Counted from the first letter of the stretch, positions 8,782 through 16,520 are shown. The stretch: DNA of 64,000 nucleotides from Burkholderiales bacterium RIFOXYD12_FULL_59_19 (GCA_001771065.1 MESQ01000007.1:1-64000), one strand, 5' to 3'. Notes: a model not told the origin generated them from the sequence alone. Translations and numbers: made by a program.

Positions 8782-9930
8782 GTGGATTTCAATCTGAATG
8801 ACGATCAGCAGGCACTGGTTGATAGCGCCCACCGTTTTGCGGTGCAAAAGCTGGCCCCCGGTTACAAGGTGGGTGACAAGACCGGTCGTGTCGACCGTGC
8901 CATGGTGAAGGCCATGGGTGACATGGGCTTTCTGGGCCCGGAGCTGCCTGAGGCCTATGGCGGGTTGGGCGTGGACTGTGTTACCTGCGGTTTGCTGCTG
9001 GAGCAGATTGCCTATGGCGACTTCAACATGTCGTACATCAACCTGCTGACTTCACTGTGCGGGCAGATCATTGCCACCCACGCCCAGGAGTATCTGAAAG
9101 AGCGCTGGCTCAAGCCCATCCTGGCGGGCGACAAGCTGGTGGCCATTGCCCTGACCGAACCCAGCGCTGGCTCGGACGCCGCCCGCCTCAAGCTCAAGGC
9201 CGTGCGCGACGGTGACCACTTTGTCATCAACGGCGAAAAAACCTCGATTTCTCTGGCCGACCAGTCTGATGTGGCGGTGGTGTTTGCCCGCACCGGCGCC
9301 GACCAGGACGGCGCCAAAGGCATCAGCGCCTTTTTGGTGCCCATGGATTTGCCCGGTTTGACGCGCACCGCGTTTGACGACGTGGGCACCCGCGCCGTGG
9401 GCCGCGGCTCGATCTTTTTTGACAACGTGCGTGTGCCGGCCGACCACATGCTGGGTGATGAGGGCAAAGGTTTTATCCAGGTGATGCAGGGTTTTGATTA
9501 CAGCCGAGCGCTGATTGGCTTGCAGTGTCTGGGTGTGGCACGTGCCTCGCTGGATGAAAGCTGGGAGTACGCCAAGACCCGCGAAACCTTTGGCCTGCCG
9601 ATCATCGAGCGCCAGGGCGTGAGTTTTCCGCTGGCTGAAGCCGAGACCTACCTGGAATCACTGCGCTGGCACTGCCTGCGCACGCTCTGGCTCAAGGACA
9701 ACCACAAACCCCATACCGCTGAGGCGGCCATGTGCAAATGGTGGGGTCCCAAGCTGGCCTGCGAAATCATTCACCAGTGCCTGCTGACGCATGGCCACGG
9801 CGGTTACGCCAGCGACTACGCCTTTGCGCAGCGCTACCGGGACGTGATGGGCCTGCAGATTGGCGACGGCACGGCGAACATCATGAAGATGATCATTGCC
9901 CGCGAAAAGTCCGGCATGCGCCTGACCTGA
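8782..9930 (+). CDS. aliB: Cyclohexanecarboxyl-CoA dehydrogenase-like acyl-CoA dehydrogenase
   Basis: This 382-residue acyl-CoA dehydrogenase begins at a GTG five bases after AGGAGA. It has the family FAD/substrate motif ALTEPSAGSDAA. Where most family members have a catalytic Glu (YEGT), it has Asp in IGDGTANIM near residue 362. It is divergent from aliA and next to badR-badH-badI, which fits oxidation of CHC-CoA to cyclohex-1-ene-1-carboxyl-CoA, with electrons going to ETF. The family is certain; the specific name rests on context and on similarity recalled from Rhodopseudomonas AliB. Confidence 0.78.
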   Translation: MDFNLNDDQQALVDSAHRFAVQKLAPGYKVGDKTGRVDRAMVKAMGDMGFLGPELPEAYGGLGVDCVTCGLLLEQIAYGDFNMSYINLLTSLCGQIIATHAQEYLKERWLKPILAGDKLVAIALTEPSAGSDAARLKLKAVRDGDHFVINGEKTSISLADQSDVAVVFARTGADQDGAKGISAFLVPMDLPGLTRTAFDDVGTRAVGRGSIFFDNVRVPADHMLGDEGKGFIQVMQGFDYSRALIGLQCLGVARASLDESWEYAKTRETFGLPIIERQGVSFPLAEAETYLESLRWHCLRTLWLKDNHKPHTAEAAMCKWWGPKLACEIIHQCLLTHGHGGYASDYAFAQRYRDVMGLQIGDGTANIMKMIIAREKSGMRLT

Positions 9931-9939
9931 TGCCCGCGT

Positions 9940-10449
9940 CTAGAGCTTGGACATGTTGGTTTGCAATTTGGTGAAGTAATGGATAAACGCCAGCCGGTCG
10001 TCAAACGACAGGTCTTTCAGGGCCGCGTCGTAAAAGTTGTGGATGGGGTCTTGCAGCTTGTTCCACAACGCTGCGCCCTCGGCACTGAGCTTGACCTTGC
10101 GCGAGCGCCGGTCGTCTTCGCTGGTGGCGCGCTCCAGCAGGCCATCACGCTCCAGGCGAGACAGCAGGCCGGTCAGGTTTTGACGGCTCACCAGCAGAAA
10201 GCGCGACAGGTCGCCAATCGACATGCCATCAGCCACCTGCGGCCGCGACAAGGCCCCCAGCACCGACCACTGTTGTGTGGTCACGCCAAATTCTTCAATC
10301 GCCTGGGTGCCCTTGGTGTGCAGCGTGTTGGCCACCTGAAACAGGCGAAAGAACAGACGGTTGTTGATCTCTTTGATGGCATGGCTTTTTTCGGTCTTCA
10401 GGTCAGGCATGGCGCGGGTCAGCAGTGTGATAGCGAGTTGAAACGGCAT
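9940..10449 (-). CDS. badR: MarR-family transcriptional regulator (BadR-like)
   Basis: This winged-helix regulator has up to 169 residues. The recognition-helix region reads SIGDLSRFLLVSRQNLTGLLSRLERDGLLER, followed by the wing EDDRRSRKVKLSAEG, both typical of MarR proteins. It lies between aliB and badH and is divergent from badH. In Rhodopseudomonas palustris BadR represses the badHI genes and responds to a CoA thioester, and the position here supports the same job. The start is uncertain: ATGs at 10449 and 10410 both lack a good ribosome-binding site. A perfect dyad lies just upstream of the longer start. Confidence 0.8.
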   Translation of the reverse strand: MPFQLAITLLTRAMPDLKTEKSHAIKEINNRLFFRLFQVANTLHTKGTQAIEEFGVTTQQWSVLGALSRPQVADGMSIGDLSRFLLVSRQNLTGLLSRLERDGLLERATSEDDRRSRKVKLSAEGAALWNKLQDPIHNFYDAALKDLSFDDRLAFIHYFTKLQTNMSKL

Positions 10450-10450
10450 T

Positions 10451-10464
10451 CATCGTAAACGATG
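10451..10464. promoter_or_regulatory. Candidate BadR operator between badR and badH
   Basis: CATCGT-AA-ACGATG is a perfect 14-bp dyad. It sits immediately before the longer badR start and about 47 bp before badH, where one dimer could control both divergent promoters. The size and symmetry suit a MarR-type site. Confidence 0.5.
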
Positions 10465-10510
10465 CCAATGAAATGACGGTATTTTTTAAATTTTTAACAG
10501 GAGAAAAGTA

Positions 10511-11278
10511 ATGCGTGGATTGAAAGACAAAGTGGTTTTGGTTACCGGCGGCGCCGGCGGCATTGGTGCTGCCACCTGCCGGCGTTTTGGCGAGGAAGGC
10601 GCTGCCGTGGCCGTGGTGGACATCAAGCTTGCAGCAGCTGAAGCCGTGGCCAAAGAGATTGCCGCAGCCGGCGGCAAGGCCCAGGCCTTTGCCGTGGACC
10701 TGACCAACCAGGCGCAGGTGATTGCCACTGTCGCCGCCATTGAGGCAGCACTCGGCCCGATTGATGTGCTGGTGAACAACGCCGGCTGGGACAAGGCGGG
10801 CCCTTTCCTCAAGACAGAGAAAGCGTTGTGGGAACAGATTGTGGCGATCAATCTGTATGGTTCCCTCTACATGCACCATGCGGTGCTCAAGGGCATGTCC
10901 GAGCGCGGTCGCGGCCGGGTGGTCAATGTGGCATCTGATGCGGCTCGCGTCGGTTCCACCGGCGAAGCGGTTTATGCGCTGTGCAAGGGCGGCATGATTG
11001 CTTTCAGCAAAACCATGGCCCGCGAGCTCTCGCGCAAACAAATCAACGTCAACGTGGTCTGCCCCGGCCCGACTGACACCGCGCTGTTTGCCGACTTTGC
11101 CGGTGAAGGCGAAGGGGGTGACAAGCTGCGTCAGGGCCTGACACGCGCCATTCCGTTTGGCCGCCTGGGCCAGCCCGCTGACCTGCCCGGCACCATTGCC
11201 TTTTTGGCCAGCGACGACGCGGCTTTCATCACCGGCCAGGTCATCAGCGTGTCTGGCGGCCTGACCATGGTCGGTTGA
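10511..11278 (+). CDS. badH: 2-Hydroxycyclohexanecarboxyl-CoA dehydrogenase-like SDR
   Basis: This 255-residue short-chain dehydrogenase has the cofactor motif TGGAGGIGAATC, NNAG, and the active-site set with YALCKGG. It ends ISVSGGLTMVG. An ACAGGAG ribosome-binding site precedes the ATG. It stands between badR and badI, the same arrangement as in the R. palustris benzoate/CHC locus, where BadH oxidises 2-hydroxycyclohexanecarboxyl-CoA to the 2-keto compound with NAD. Family assignment is certain and the specific role is well supported by its neighbours. Confidence 0.83.
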   Translation: MRGLKDKVVLVTGGAGGIGAATCRRFGEEGAAVAVVDIKLAAAEAVAKEIAAAGGKAQAFAVDLTNQAQVIATVAAIEAALGPIDVLVNNAGWDKAGPFLKTEKALWEQIVAINLYGSLYMHHAVLKGMSERGRGRVVNVASDAARVGSTGEAVYALCKGGMIAFSKTMARELSRKQINVNVVCPGPTDTALFADFAGEGEGGDKLRQGLTRAIPFGRLGQPADLPGTIAFLASDDAAFITGQVISVSGGLTMVG

Positions 11279-11329
11279 GTGGGCATGAATCTTCCTATTG
11301 CGCGTGCCGATCTTGCCTCTGCGGTGCGC

Positions 11330-11347
11330 GCCGTACGGGAGTACGGC
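11330..11347 (+). other. Intercistronic hairpin between badH and badI
   Basis: GCCGTAC-GGGA-GTACGGC forms a perfect 7-bp stem with a 4-nt loop in the 151-bp gap between badH and badI. There is no T tract, so it is more likely an mRNA-stability or processing element than a terminator. Confidence 0.4.
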
Positions 11348-11429
11348 TGTGCTCCTCGAAACAACCTCGACCCGCTCGCGACGGAATCTTCACGCCCTCT
11401 CTTCGTTTAACTTACACAAGGAAATCAAC

Positions 11430-12227
11430 ATGGAACTCACAAAAGCGGTCTATACAGACATCCTCTACACCAAGGCCGATGGCATTGCCACCATCACCAT
11501 CAACCGGCCCAAGGCCTACAACGCCTTCACCGCCAACACCTGCGAGGAAATGATCCACGCTTTCAAGGACGCCGACTTTGACCGCGGCATTGGTGTGGTG
11601 GTGCTGACCGGCGCGGGCGAAAAAGCTTTTTGCACTGGCGGCGACCAGGGCACACAAGACGGTGGCTACGGCGGCCGTGGCGTGATCGGTCTGCCGATTG
11701 AAGAGCTGCAAAGCGCCATCCGTGACTGCAACAAACCGGTGATTGCGCGTGTCAACGGTTTTGCCATTGGCGGCGGCAACGTGCTGGTCACCATTTGTGA
11801 CCTGGCCATTGCGTCCGAGAACGCGCAACTTGGCCAGGCCGGCCCGCGCGTTGGTTCGGTCGACCCAGGTTTTGGCACGGCCTTGCTGGCCCGTGTGGTG
11901 GGCGAAAAGAAAGCCCGCGAAATCTGGTACCTGTGCCGCCGCTATACCGCACAGGAAGCGCTGGCCATGGGCCTTGTCAACTGCGTGGTGCCCATGGATC
12001 AGCTCGATGCCGAAGTGCGCAAGTGGTGCGACGAGATTGTCGAAAAGAGCCCGACTGCCATTGCATTGGCCAAAAAGTCCTTCAACGTCGACACTGAAAT
12101 GATCCGCGGCATGGGTGGTCTGGCCATGCACGCCCTTAAGCTGTACTACGAAAGCCCGGAGTCCGCTGAAGGTGGCAACGCCTTCCGCGAAAAGCGCAAA
12201 CCCGAGTTCCGTAAACACGTCAAATAA
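11430..12227 (+). CDS. badI: 2-Ketocyclohexanecarboxyl-CoA hydrolase
   Basis: This 265-residue protein of the crotonase family is close in length to R. palustris BadI. It opens the alicyclic ring by hydrolysing 2-ketocyclohexanecarboxyl-CoA to pimeloyl-CoA. Visible features are the N-terminal ITINRPKAYNAFTANT block, the oxyanion-hole region GGDQGTQDGGYGGRG, and GFAIGGGNVLVTICDLAIA. The AGPRVGSVDPGFGT segment resembles 1,4-dihydroxy-2-naphthoyl-CoA synthase (MenB), as expected for BadI. The ATG at 11430 is preceded by AAGGAA; a 44-residue upstream extension is not credible. It follows badH and precedes an acyl-CoA dehydrogenase that could start beta-oxidation of the product. Confidence 0.88.
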   Translation: MELTKAVYTDILYTKADGIATITINRPKAYNAFTANTCEEMIHAFKDADFDRGIGVVVLTGAGEKAFCTGGDQGTQDGGYGGRGVIGLPIEELQSAIRDCNKPVIARVNGFAIGGGNVLVTICDLAIASENAQLGQAGPRVGSVDPGFGTALLARVVGEKKAREIWYLCRRYTAQEALAMGLVNCVVPMDQLDAEVRKWCDEIVEKSPTAIALAKKSFNVDTEMIRGMGGLAMHALKLYYESPESAEGGNAFREKRKPEFRKHVK

Positions 12228-12250
12228 GCCCTCAGCCACCGGAGACCACC

Positions 12251-13405
12251 ATGATCAGAGACCCAGAAACCCTCACCCTCTTGCTCGACACCATCAGCCG
12301 CTTTGTGCGGGAGAAGCTGGTGCCGCAAGAAGCCCATGTGGCTGAGACGGACCAGATTCCGATTGATATCGTGCAGGACATGAAGGAAATGGGTCTCTTT
12401 GGCATGTCGATCCCGGAAATCTACGGTGGCATGGGCCTGACCATGGAAGAAGAGGTTTTGGCAGGCTTTGAGGTGTCCAAAACTTCGCCCGCCTTTCGCT
12501 CGCTGTTCGCCACCAACAATGGCATTGGCGCGCAAGGCATTGTGCTGGATGGCACCGAGGCGCAAAAGCAGTATTACCTGCCGAAAATTGCCACCGGCGA
12601 GATCATTGGCTCGTTTGCCCTGACCGAACCCGACAGCGGCTCGGACGCCGCCAGCCTGCGCACCACGGCCGCGCGTGACGGCGACTTCTACGTCATCAAC
12701 GGCACCAAACGCTACATCACCAACGCGCCCGAGGCCGGCATCTTTACCGTGATGGCGCGTACCGACAAAGACCGCAAGGGCGCCAGCGGCATCTCGGCCT
12801 TTATTGTTGAAAAGGGCACGCCGGGTTTGTCGCTGGGCAATATTGACAAAAAAATGGGCCAAAAAGGTGCCCATACCTGCGACGTGATTTTTGAGAATGT
12901 GCGCATTCCTGCAAGCAACCTGATTGGCGGCATCGAGGGCGTGGGTTTCAAGACCGCCATGAAAGTGCTGGACAAAGGCCGCCTGAATATCGCCGCCGCC
13001 AGCACGGGCGCGGCCGAGCGCATGCTGAGCGATGCGCTGCGTTATGCCCGCGAACGCAAGCAGTTTGGCAAAGCCATTGGCGAGTTTCAACTGATCCAGG
13101 CCATGCTGGCCGACAGCCATGCCGACATTTATGCGGCACGTTGTATGGTGATTGATGCCGCCCGCAAACGCGACGAAGGCCGCGACGTGGGCACCGAGGC
13201 CGCCTGCGCCAAGATGTTTGCCAGCGAAATGTGTGGCCGCGTGGCGGATCGGGCGGTGCAGATCTTTGGCGGTGCGGGTTACCTGGCCGAATACGGCATT
13301 GAGCGCTTTTACCGCGACGTGCGCCTGTTCCGTATTTATGAAGGCACCACCCAGATTCAACAACTGGTGATTGCCCGCAACCTGCTGCGCGAAGGCGGGC
13401 AGTAA
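12251..13405 (+). CDS. Acyl-CoA dehydrogenase of the CHC/pimeloyl-CoA operon
   Basis: This 384-residue acyl-CoA dehydrogenase has a canonical active site: FALTEPDSGSDAA for FAD/substrate and catalytic Glu near residue 364 in IYEGTTQIQ. The catalytic residue position matches short- and medium-chain enzymes. It starts 23 bp after badI with a GGAG site. Its place directly after the ring-opening enzyme suggests oxidation of pimeloyl-CoA or a later intermediate, although a second CHC-CoA dehydrogenase is also possible. The 3' end overlaps the next frame. Confidence 0.85.
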   Translation: MIRDPETLTLLLDTISRFVREKLVPQEAHVAETDQIPIDIVQDMKEMGLFGMSIPEIYGGMGLTMEEEVLAGFEVSKTSPAFRSLFATNNGIGAQGIVLDGTEAQKQYYLPKIATGEIIGSFALTEPDSGSDAASLRTTAARDGDFYVINGTKRYITNAPEAGIFTVMARTDKDRKGASGISAFIVEKGTPGLSLGNIDKKMGQKGAHTCDVIFENVRIPASNLIGGIEGVGFKTAMKVLDKGRLNIAAASTGAAERMLSDALRYARERKQFGKAIGEFQLIQAMLADSHADIYAARCMVIDAARKRDEGRDVGTEAACAKMFASEMCGRVADRAVQIFGGAGYLAEYGIERFYRDVRLFRIYEGTTQIQQLVIARNLLREGGQ

Positions 13406-13970
13406 ATTGCCACTGCCAGCGCCCCAAGCCAGAACCCCACTGCACACCCGCACCACCGTGTTTCGGGGCTACCGGCGCGACGACCAGCTGTGGGACATCG
13501 AAGGTGAATTACTCGACACCAAGGCCAAATTGCTGCCGGTTCCCGGCGAAGAGGCCATTGCCCCCGGTGAGCCGTTACACGGCATGGCGATCCGGGTCAC
13601 GATTGACAACCACTTTGTCGTCCAGGCCATCGCAGTGACGATGGATGCCACCCCACACCGCGAATGCCCGCAGGCGCTGGCCAGCATGCAATCCATGGTG
13701 GGCAGTACCATGAACCGGGGCTGGCGTCAGGCCATCGAGCGTAACCTGGGTGGCATTTGCGGCTGTACCCACCTGCGCGAACTACTTTTCAACATGGCCA
13801 CCGCCGCCTTCCAGACACTGGCGCACGAGTTGGCCGAAGACAACCCGCTGCACCCGCCATCGTACTTTGGCACATGCAGCACCTGGGATTTCAACGGTCC
13901 GGTGGTGGCGCGGCTTTACCCACAGTTTGTGGACTGGCCACGCCAGAGCAAGAAAAACGCTACTATTTAA
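13371..13970 (+). CDS. DUF2889 family protein
   Basis: This protein of up to 199 residues has unknown biochemical function. It contains the features I associate with DUF2889: an LHTRTTVFRGYRRDDQLWDIEG block near the N-terminus, DTKAK, and a GGICGCTHLRELL motif with two cysteines near residue 126. The ATG at 13371 overlaps the dehydrogenase gene by 35 bp. A TTG at 13407, right after the dehydrogenase stop, is an equally plausible start and gives 187 residues. Tight linkage suggests a role tied to the CHC operon, but the sequence does not say what. Confidence 0.72.
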   Translation: MPATCCAKAGSKLPLPAPQARTPLHTRTTVFRGYRRDDQLWDIEGELLDTKAKLLPVPGEEAIAPGEPLHGMAIRVTIDNHFVVQAIAVTMDATPHRECPQALASMQSMVGSTMNRGWRQAIERNLGGICGCTHLRELLFNMATAAFQTLAHELAEDNPLHPPSYFGTCSTWDFNGPVVARLYPQFVDWPRQSKKNATI

Positions 13971-14080
13971 GTAGCTGCTTGCGCATGTTTTACTTGGTCT
14001 AGAGGCTAAAAATGTCTTCTTTTTTGGTGCAAAAGCGCCTGAATGCAGAGTTTTTGGACCGATTTCAGCATCTGGAGCCC

Positions 14081-15115
14081 TTACGCCGTCAAGTTCAGCG
14101 CGATTTTTCCGAACTGCTGACCTGACTCCAGGCGGGTCAAAGCGTCATGAATTCGGTCAAGCGGAAACTCACTGTCGATCACTGGCTGGATTTGGCTCTT
14201 CTCCACAAACGACAACAGGGCCCGAAACTCAGAAAAATCACCATGGGTCGAGCCGAGAATCTGCAACTGGCGAATGAAAATTCGACGCAAGTCGGCAGGG
14301 GGTTGGTCGCCGGTTGTCGCACCACAGGTCACAAGCCGCCCCCCACGTACCAAAGATTTCATGGCCATCGACCAGACGGCCTCGCCCACGTTCTCAATCA
14401 CCACATCAACGCCACGGCCGCCGGTATATGACAGCACCGCTGTCGCCACATCCTGCGTCTGGCTGTTGATGCCGCACTCAGCGCCCATGGCCAGAGCACG
14501 CTGCAGTTTTGAATCCTCCCGCGAGGTCACAATGACCTTGACACCAATAGCCTTGGCGAGTTGCATAGCCGCCAGTGATACGCCACCACCAATGCCAAAA
14601 ATGAGTGCAGTTTCCCAAGGCTTGATCTGTGCCTTGGTGAACAACATGCGCCACGCCGTGAGGTAATTGACCCCCATGGCGGCAGCTTGCGCAAAGCTGA
14701 GTCCTTGCGGCATGGGGAAGACGTTCTGAGCCGGCACACTGATCCATTGCGCGAAAGTTCCGTCGCGATGTTCGCCCAGCAATTGCATCTTCGTGCACAG
14801 AACGCCCTCGCCGCGTTGGCAGAACTCGCAGCGGCCACAAGTGATGCCAGGGTGAACAACCACCGACTGTCCGACCTTCAACACTGCTTCAGAAGCATCC
14901 ACCTCCTCAATGACACCTGCTGCATCCAAGCCCATGATCTGGGGTAACCGATGCGTGATACCAGCGCCGCTGTTTCGCATGTACAAGTCAACCTGATTGA
15001 GGGTTGCCGCTTCCACGCGGATAAGCACCTCCCCCGGCTGGCGCATAACACGCGGACACGCTCTGACTTCAACCACCTCGTTACCACCGTGACCGGTGAT
15101 GAATGCTGCTTTCAT
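14081..15115 (-). CDS. Zinc-dependent medium-chain alcohol dehydrogenase family protein
   Basis: This MDR oxidoreductase has about 344 residues. The structural-zinc motif CGRCEFCQRGEGVLC is present near residue 90, and the cofactor-binding loop reads FGIGGGVSLAAMQLAKAIG. ATG 15115 is preferred because AGAGGAGA lies just upstream; a longer frame of 23 extra residues has no such site. It stands alone between the CHC operon, with which it converges, and a toxin-antitoxin pair. The substrate is unknown; alcohols, quinones and enoyl compounds are all handled by this family. Confidence 0.8.
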   Translation of the reverse strand: MKAAFITGHGGNEVVEVRACPRVMRQPGEVLIRVEAATLNQVDLYMRNSGAGITHRLPQIMGLDAAGVIEEVDASEAVLKVGQSVVVHPGITCGRCEFCQRGEGVLCTKMQLLGEHRDGTFAQWISVPAQNVFPMPQGLSFAQAAAMGVNYLTAWRMLFTKAQIKPWETALIFGIGGGVSLAAMQLAKAIGVKVIVTSREDSKLQRALAMGAECGINSQTQDVATAVLSYTGGRGVDVVIENVGEAVWSMAMKSLVRGGRLVTCGATTGDQPPADLRRIFIRQLQILGSTHGDFSEFRALLSFVEKSQIQPVIDSEFPLDRIHDALTRLESGQQFGKIALNLTA

Positions 15116-15264
15116 TGGTTCTCCTCTTAAATAACTGATGTTACGCAGTGCTTTCGCGACTGCTTGCATGCCCGAGCGCAACATCCAGCTTGTCTTTCAG
15201 CGTACCCACCACCTGATCACCCACTGATTTTTTGCCAGGCAAACATGGCATTTGGTGAAGGCGA

Positions 15265-15549
15265 TCAAGCGACAGGCTTCTGCCTTTGTCTGTACCAGCG
15301 TTGAACCCGGATTTGGTCGCGCATCAGCCGATAGTCAAAGCTGTGGCCGGTTTTGGGTACGGCGTAGGTTCGCACACCTGCTGTAGGGGCCGAAACACCC
15401 ATTTCTGGGGAGTCGCATAGAAGTGTGAGCGACTTGTTCACCCGTTGAAGCACCATCTCCGCACTCAGGGGGTCTTCTTTGGCGATGTACGTGAGCGTGG
15501 CGATAAATTGATTTCGCGCTTGAACCGACCAGACAACAGTCAAGGTCAT
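15265..15549 (-). CDS. Type II toxin, RelE/ParE family
   Basis: This 94-residue basic protein starts VVWSVQARNQFIATLTYIAKEDP, the helix-rich N-terminus typical of ParE/RelE toxins. It has the central LCDSPEMGVSAPTAGVRTYAV segment and an RLMRDQIRVQRWYRQRQ C-terminal strand region. The gene overlaps the preceding small gene by 4 bp, the usual antitoxin-toxin coupling. RelE members cut mRNA at the ribosome and ParE members poison gyrase; the sequence does not decide between them. Confidence 0.8.
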   Translation of the reverse strand: MTLTVVWSVQARNQFIATLTYIAKEDPLSAEMVLQRVNKSLTLLCDSPEMGVSAPTAGVRTYAVPKTGHSFDYRLMRDQIRVQRWYRQRQKPVA

Positions 15550-15806
15550 GTAGCCGTTTGGGCCTGCTGCTTTGCCTGATGTACTGTGCTCAGCGCATCC
15601 CGCATGACATCGGCGTGTGGCACCGTGGCACCGGCTGCAAACTGTTCATCGGCCTGAGCGTTTTCTTTGATGCTGAGTTCCACCGCGTCAAAACCGTCAC
15701 GCAGCACGAAGCGCAGCATGGCTGCCGGGCTGCGCCCCGATGCGTGTGCCAGTTGGCTGATTCTGGTTTGAGCGACTTTTGGCAGTTGAATTTCAGTGGT
15801 GGTCAT
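15546..15806 (-). CDS. Antitoxin of the RelE/ParE-type pair
   Basis: This 86-residue protein has an N-terminal ribbon-helix-helix-like segment (TTTEIQLPKVAQTRISQLAHASGRSPAAML) followed by an acidic, flexible C-terminal half. That is the layout of an antitoxin with a DNA-binding head and a toxin-neutralising tail. GGAGAA precedes the ATG, and its stop overlaps the toxin start by 4 bp. It is divergent from a second toxin-antitoxin pair and shares 101 bp of intergenic DNA with it. Confidence 0.75.
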   Translation of the reverse strand: MTTTEIQLPKVAQTRISQLAHASGRSPAAMLRFVLRDGFDAVELSIKENAQADEQFAAGATVPHADVMRDALSTVHQAKQQAQTAT

Positions 15807-15859
15807 GGCAGTTCTCCAAAGCTATGAGCATCCTAGCCCATTTCGGCAATCTTGCTTTA

Positions 15860-15873
15860 ATCTCAAATGAGAT
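15860..15873. promoter_or_regulatory. Palindrome between two divergent toxin-antitoxin modules
   Basis: ATCTCA-AA-TGAGAT is a perfect dyad near the middle of the 101-bp gap between the two antitoxin genes. Ribbon-helix-helix antitoxins normally repress their own operons at such dyads. It could serve either module or both. Confidence 0.45.
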
Positions 15874-15907
15874 ACACAATTCGAGCCTTAACTCTGTAGG
15901 CATCACC

Positions 15908-16189
15908 ATGAGCGCACAAACTTCAATGCTCCACATTCGGGTGGAAGATGACATCAAAGAGCAAGCCACACAGGCATTGACCGCCATGGGCCTGTCGGTG
16001 TCGGATGCGGTGCGCTTGTTTCTGCGTCGCGTGGTGATCGACCAGGCATTCCCCCTCGAACTCAAGGTGCCCAACGCGGAAACCCGTGCCGCGATGGAAG
16101 AGTCCCGTGCCATGATGGCAGCACCTCGCGCCCGTTTTGCCTCTGCTGACGAACTGTTTGCTGATCTTGAAAAAAACAGCAGCCAGTAA
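15908..16189 (+). CDS. Antitoxin, RelB/DinJ family
   Basis: This protein has 93 residues from the ATG at 15908. The N-terminal half (MLHIRVEDDIKEQATQAL, then GLSVSDAVRLFLRRVV) is a typical RelB/DinJ ribbon-helix-helix domain. The C-terminal half is more charged and should wrap the toxin. An upstream in-frame extension reads through the promoter region and is not supported. The following toxin gene overlaps its end. Confidence 0.85.
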   Translation: MSAQTSMLHIRVEDDIKEQATQALTAMGLSVSDAVRLFLRRVVIDQAFPLELKVPNAETRAAMEESRAMMAAPRARFASADELFADLEKNSSQ

Positions 16190-16481
16190 ACGCGCGGTGC
16201 TGCCACGGGCCGCCGATTATGCAAAGGCGTTTCTGAAAGATTGGCAGCGCTTGTCTCACTCGGGGCGGTTTGATATGGTGCGACTCAAGGAGGTGATGCT
16301 GCTGCTCATTGCCAATGATGCGCCTCTGGGTCCTGAATGGCAGGATCACAACCTGAAGGGGGAGTGGGCAGACCACCGTGAGTGCCACATCGGTGGCGAT
16401 TTTTTGCTGATCTATCAGCTTGAGGCCAACTGGATCAACTTTGTTCGCGCAGGCACACATTCCGAGCTCTTTGGCAGTTAG
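16167..16481 (+). CDS. Type II toxin, YafQ family
   Basis: This protein has about 104 residues. The C-terminal half carries the YafQ signature: DHNLKGEWADHRECHIGGD, then FLLIYQLE, and a final RAGTHSELFG with the conserved His. YafQ toxins are ribosome-dependent mRNA endonucleases inhibited by DinJ. No in-frame ATG exists before the conserved core, so a TTG is needed. TTG 16167 gives the usual length and a 23-bp overlap with the antitoxin, and TTG 16137 is an alternative. Confidence 0.82.
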   Translation: MKKTAASKRAVLPRAADYAKAFLKDWQRLSHSGRFDMVRLKEVMLLLIANDAPLGPEWQDHNLKGEWADHRECHIGGDFLLIYQLEANWINFVRAGTHSELFGS

Positions 16482-16493
16482 CTGAATTCAAAC

Positions 16494-16520
16494 CGGGTCT
16501 GTATGGTTGCAAAAGACCCG
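16494..16520 (+). terminator. Stem-loop after the YafQ-type toxin gene
   Basis: CGGGTCT and AGACCCG (16494-16500 and 16514-16520) form a perfect 7-bp stem around a 13-nt loop, 12 bp after the toxin stop. Only TTCC follows, so it is a weak or factor-assisted terminator at best. Confidence 0.4.

Noticed and set aside
12146-13456. 436-codon open frame antisense to the acyl-CoA dehydrogenase after badI
   Set aside because: The plus-strand gene has an intact active site and good start; the antisense frame has none of these.
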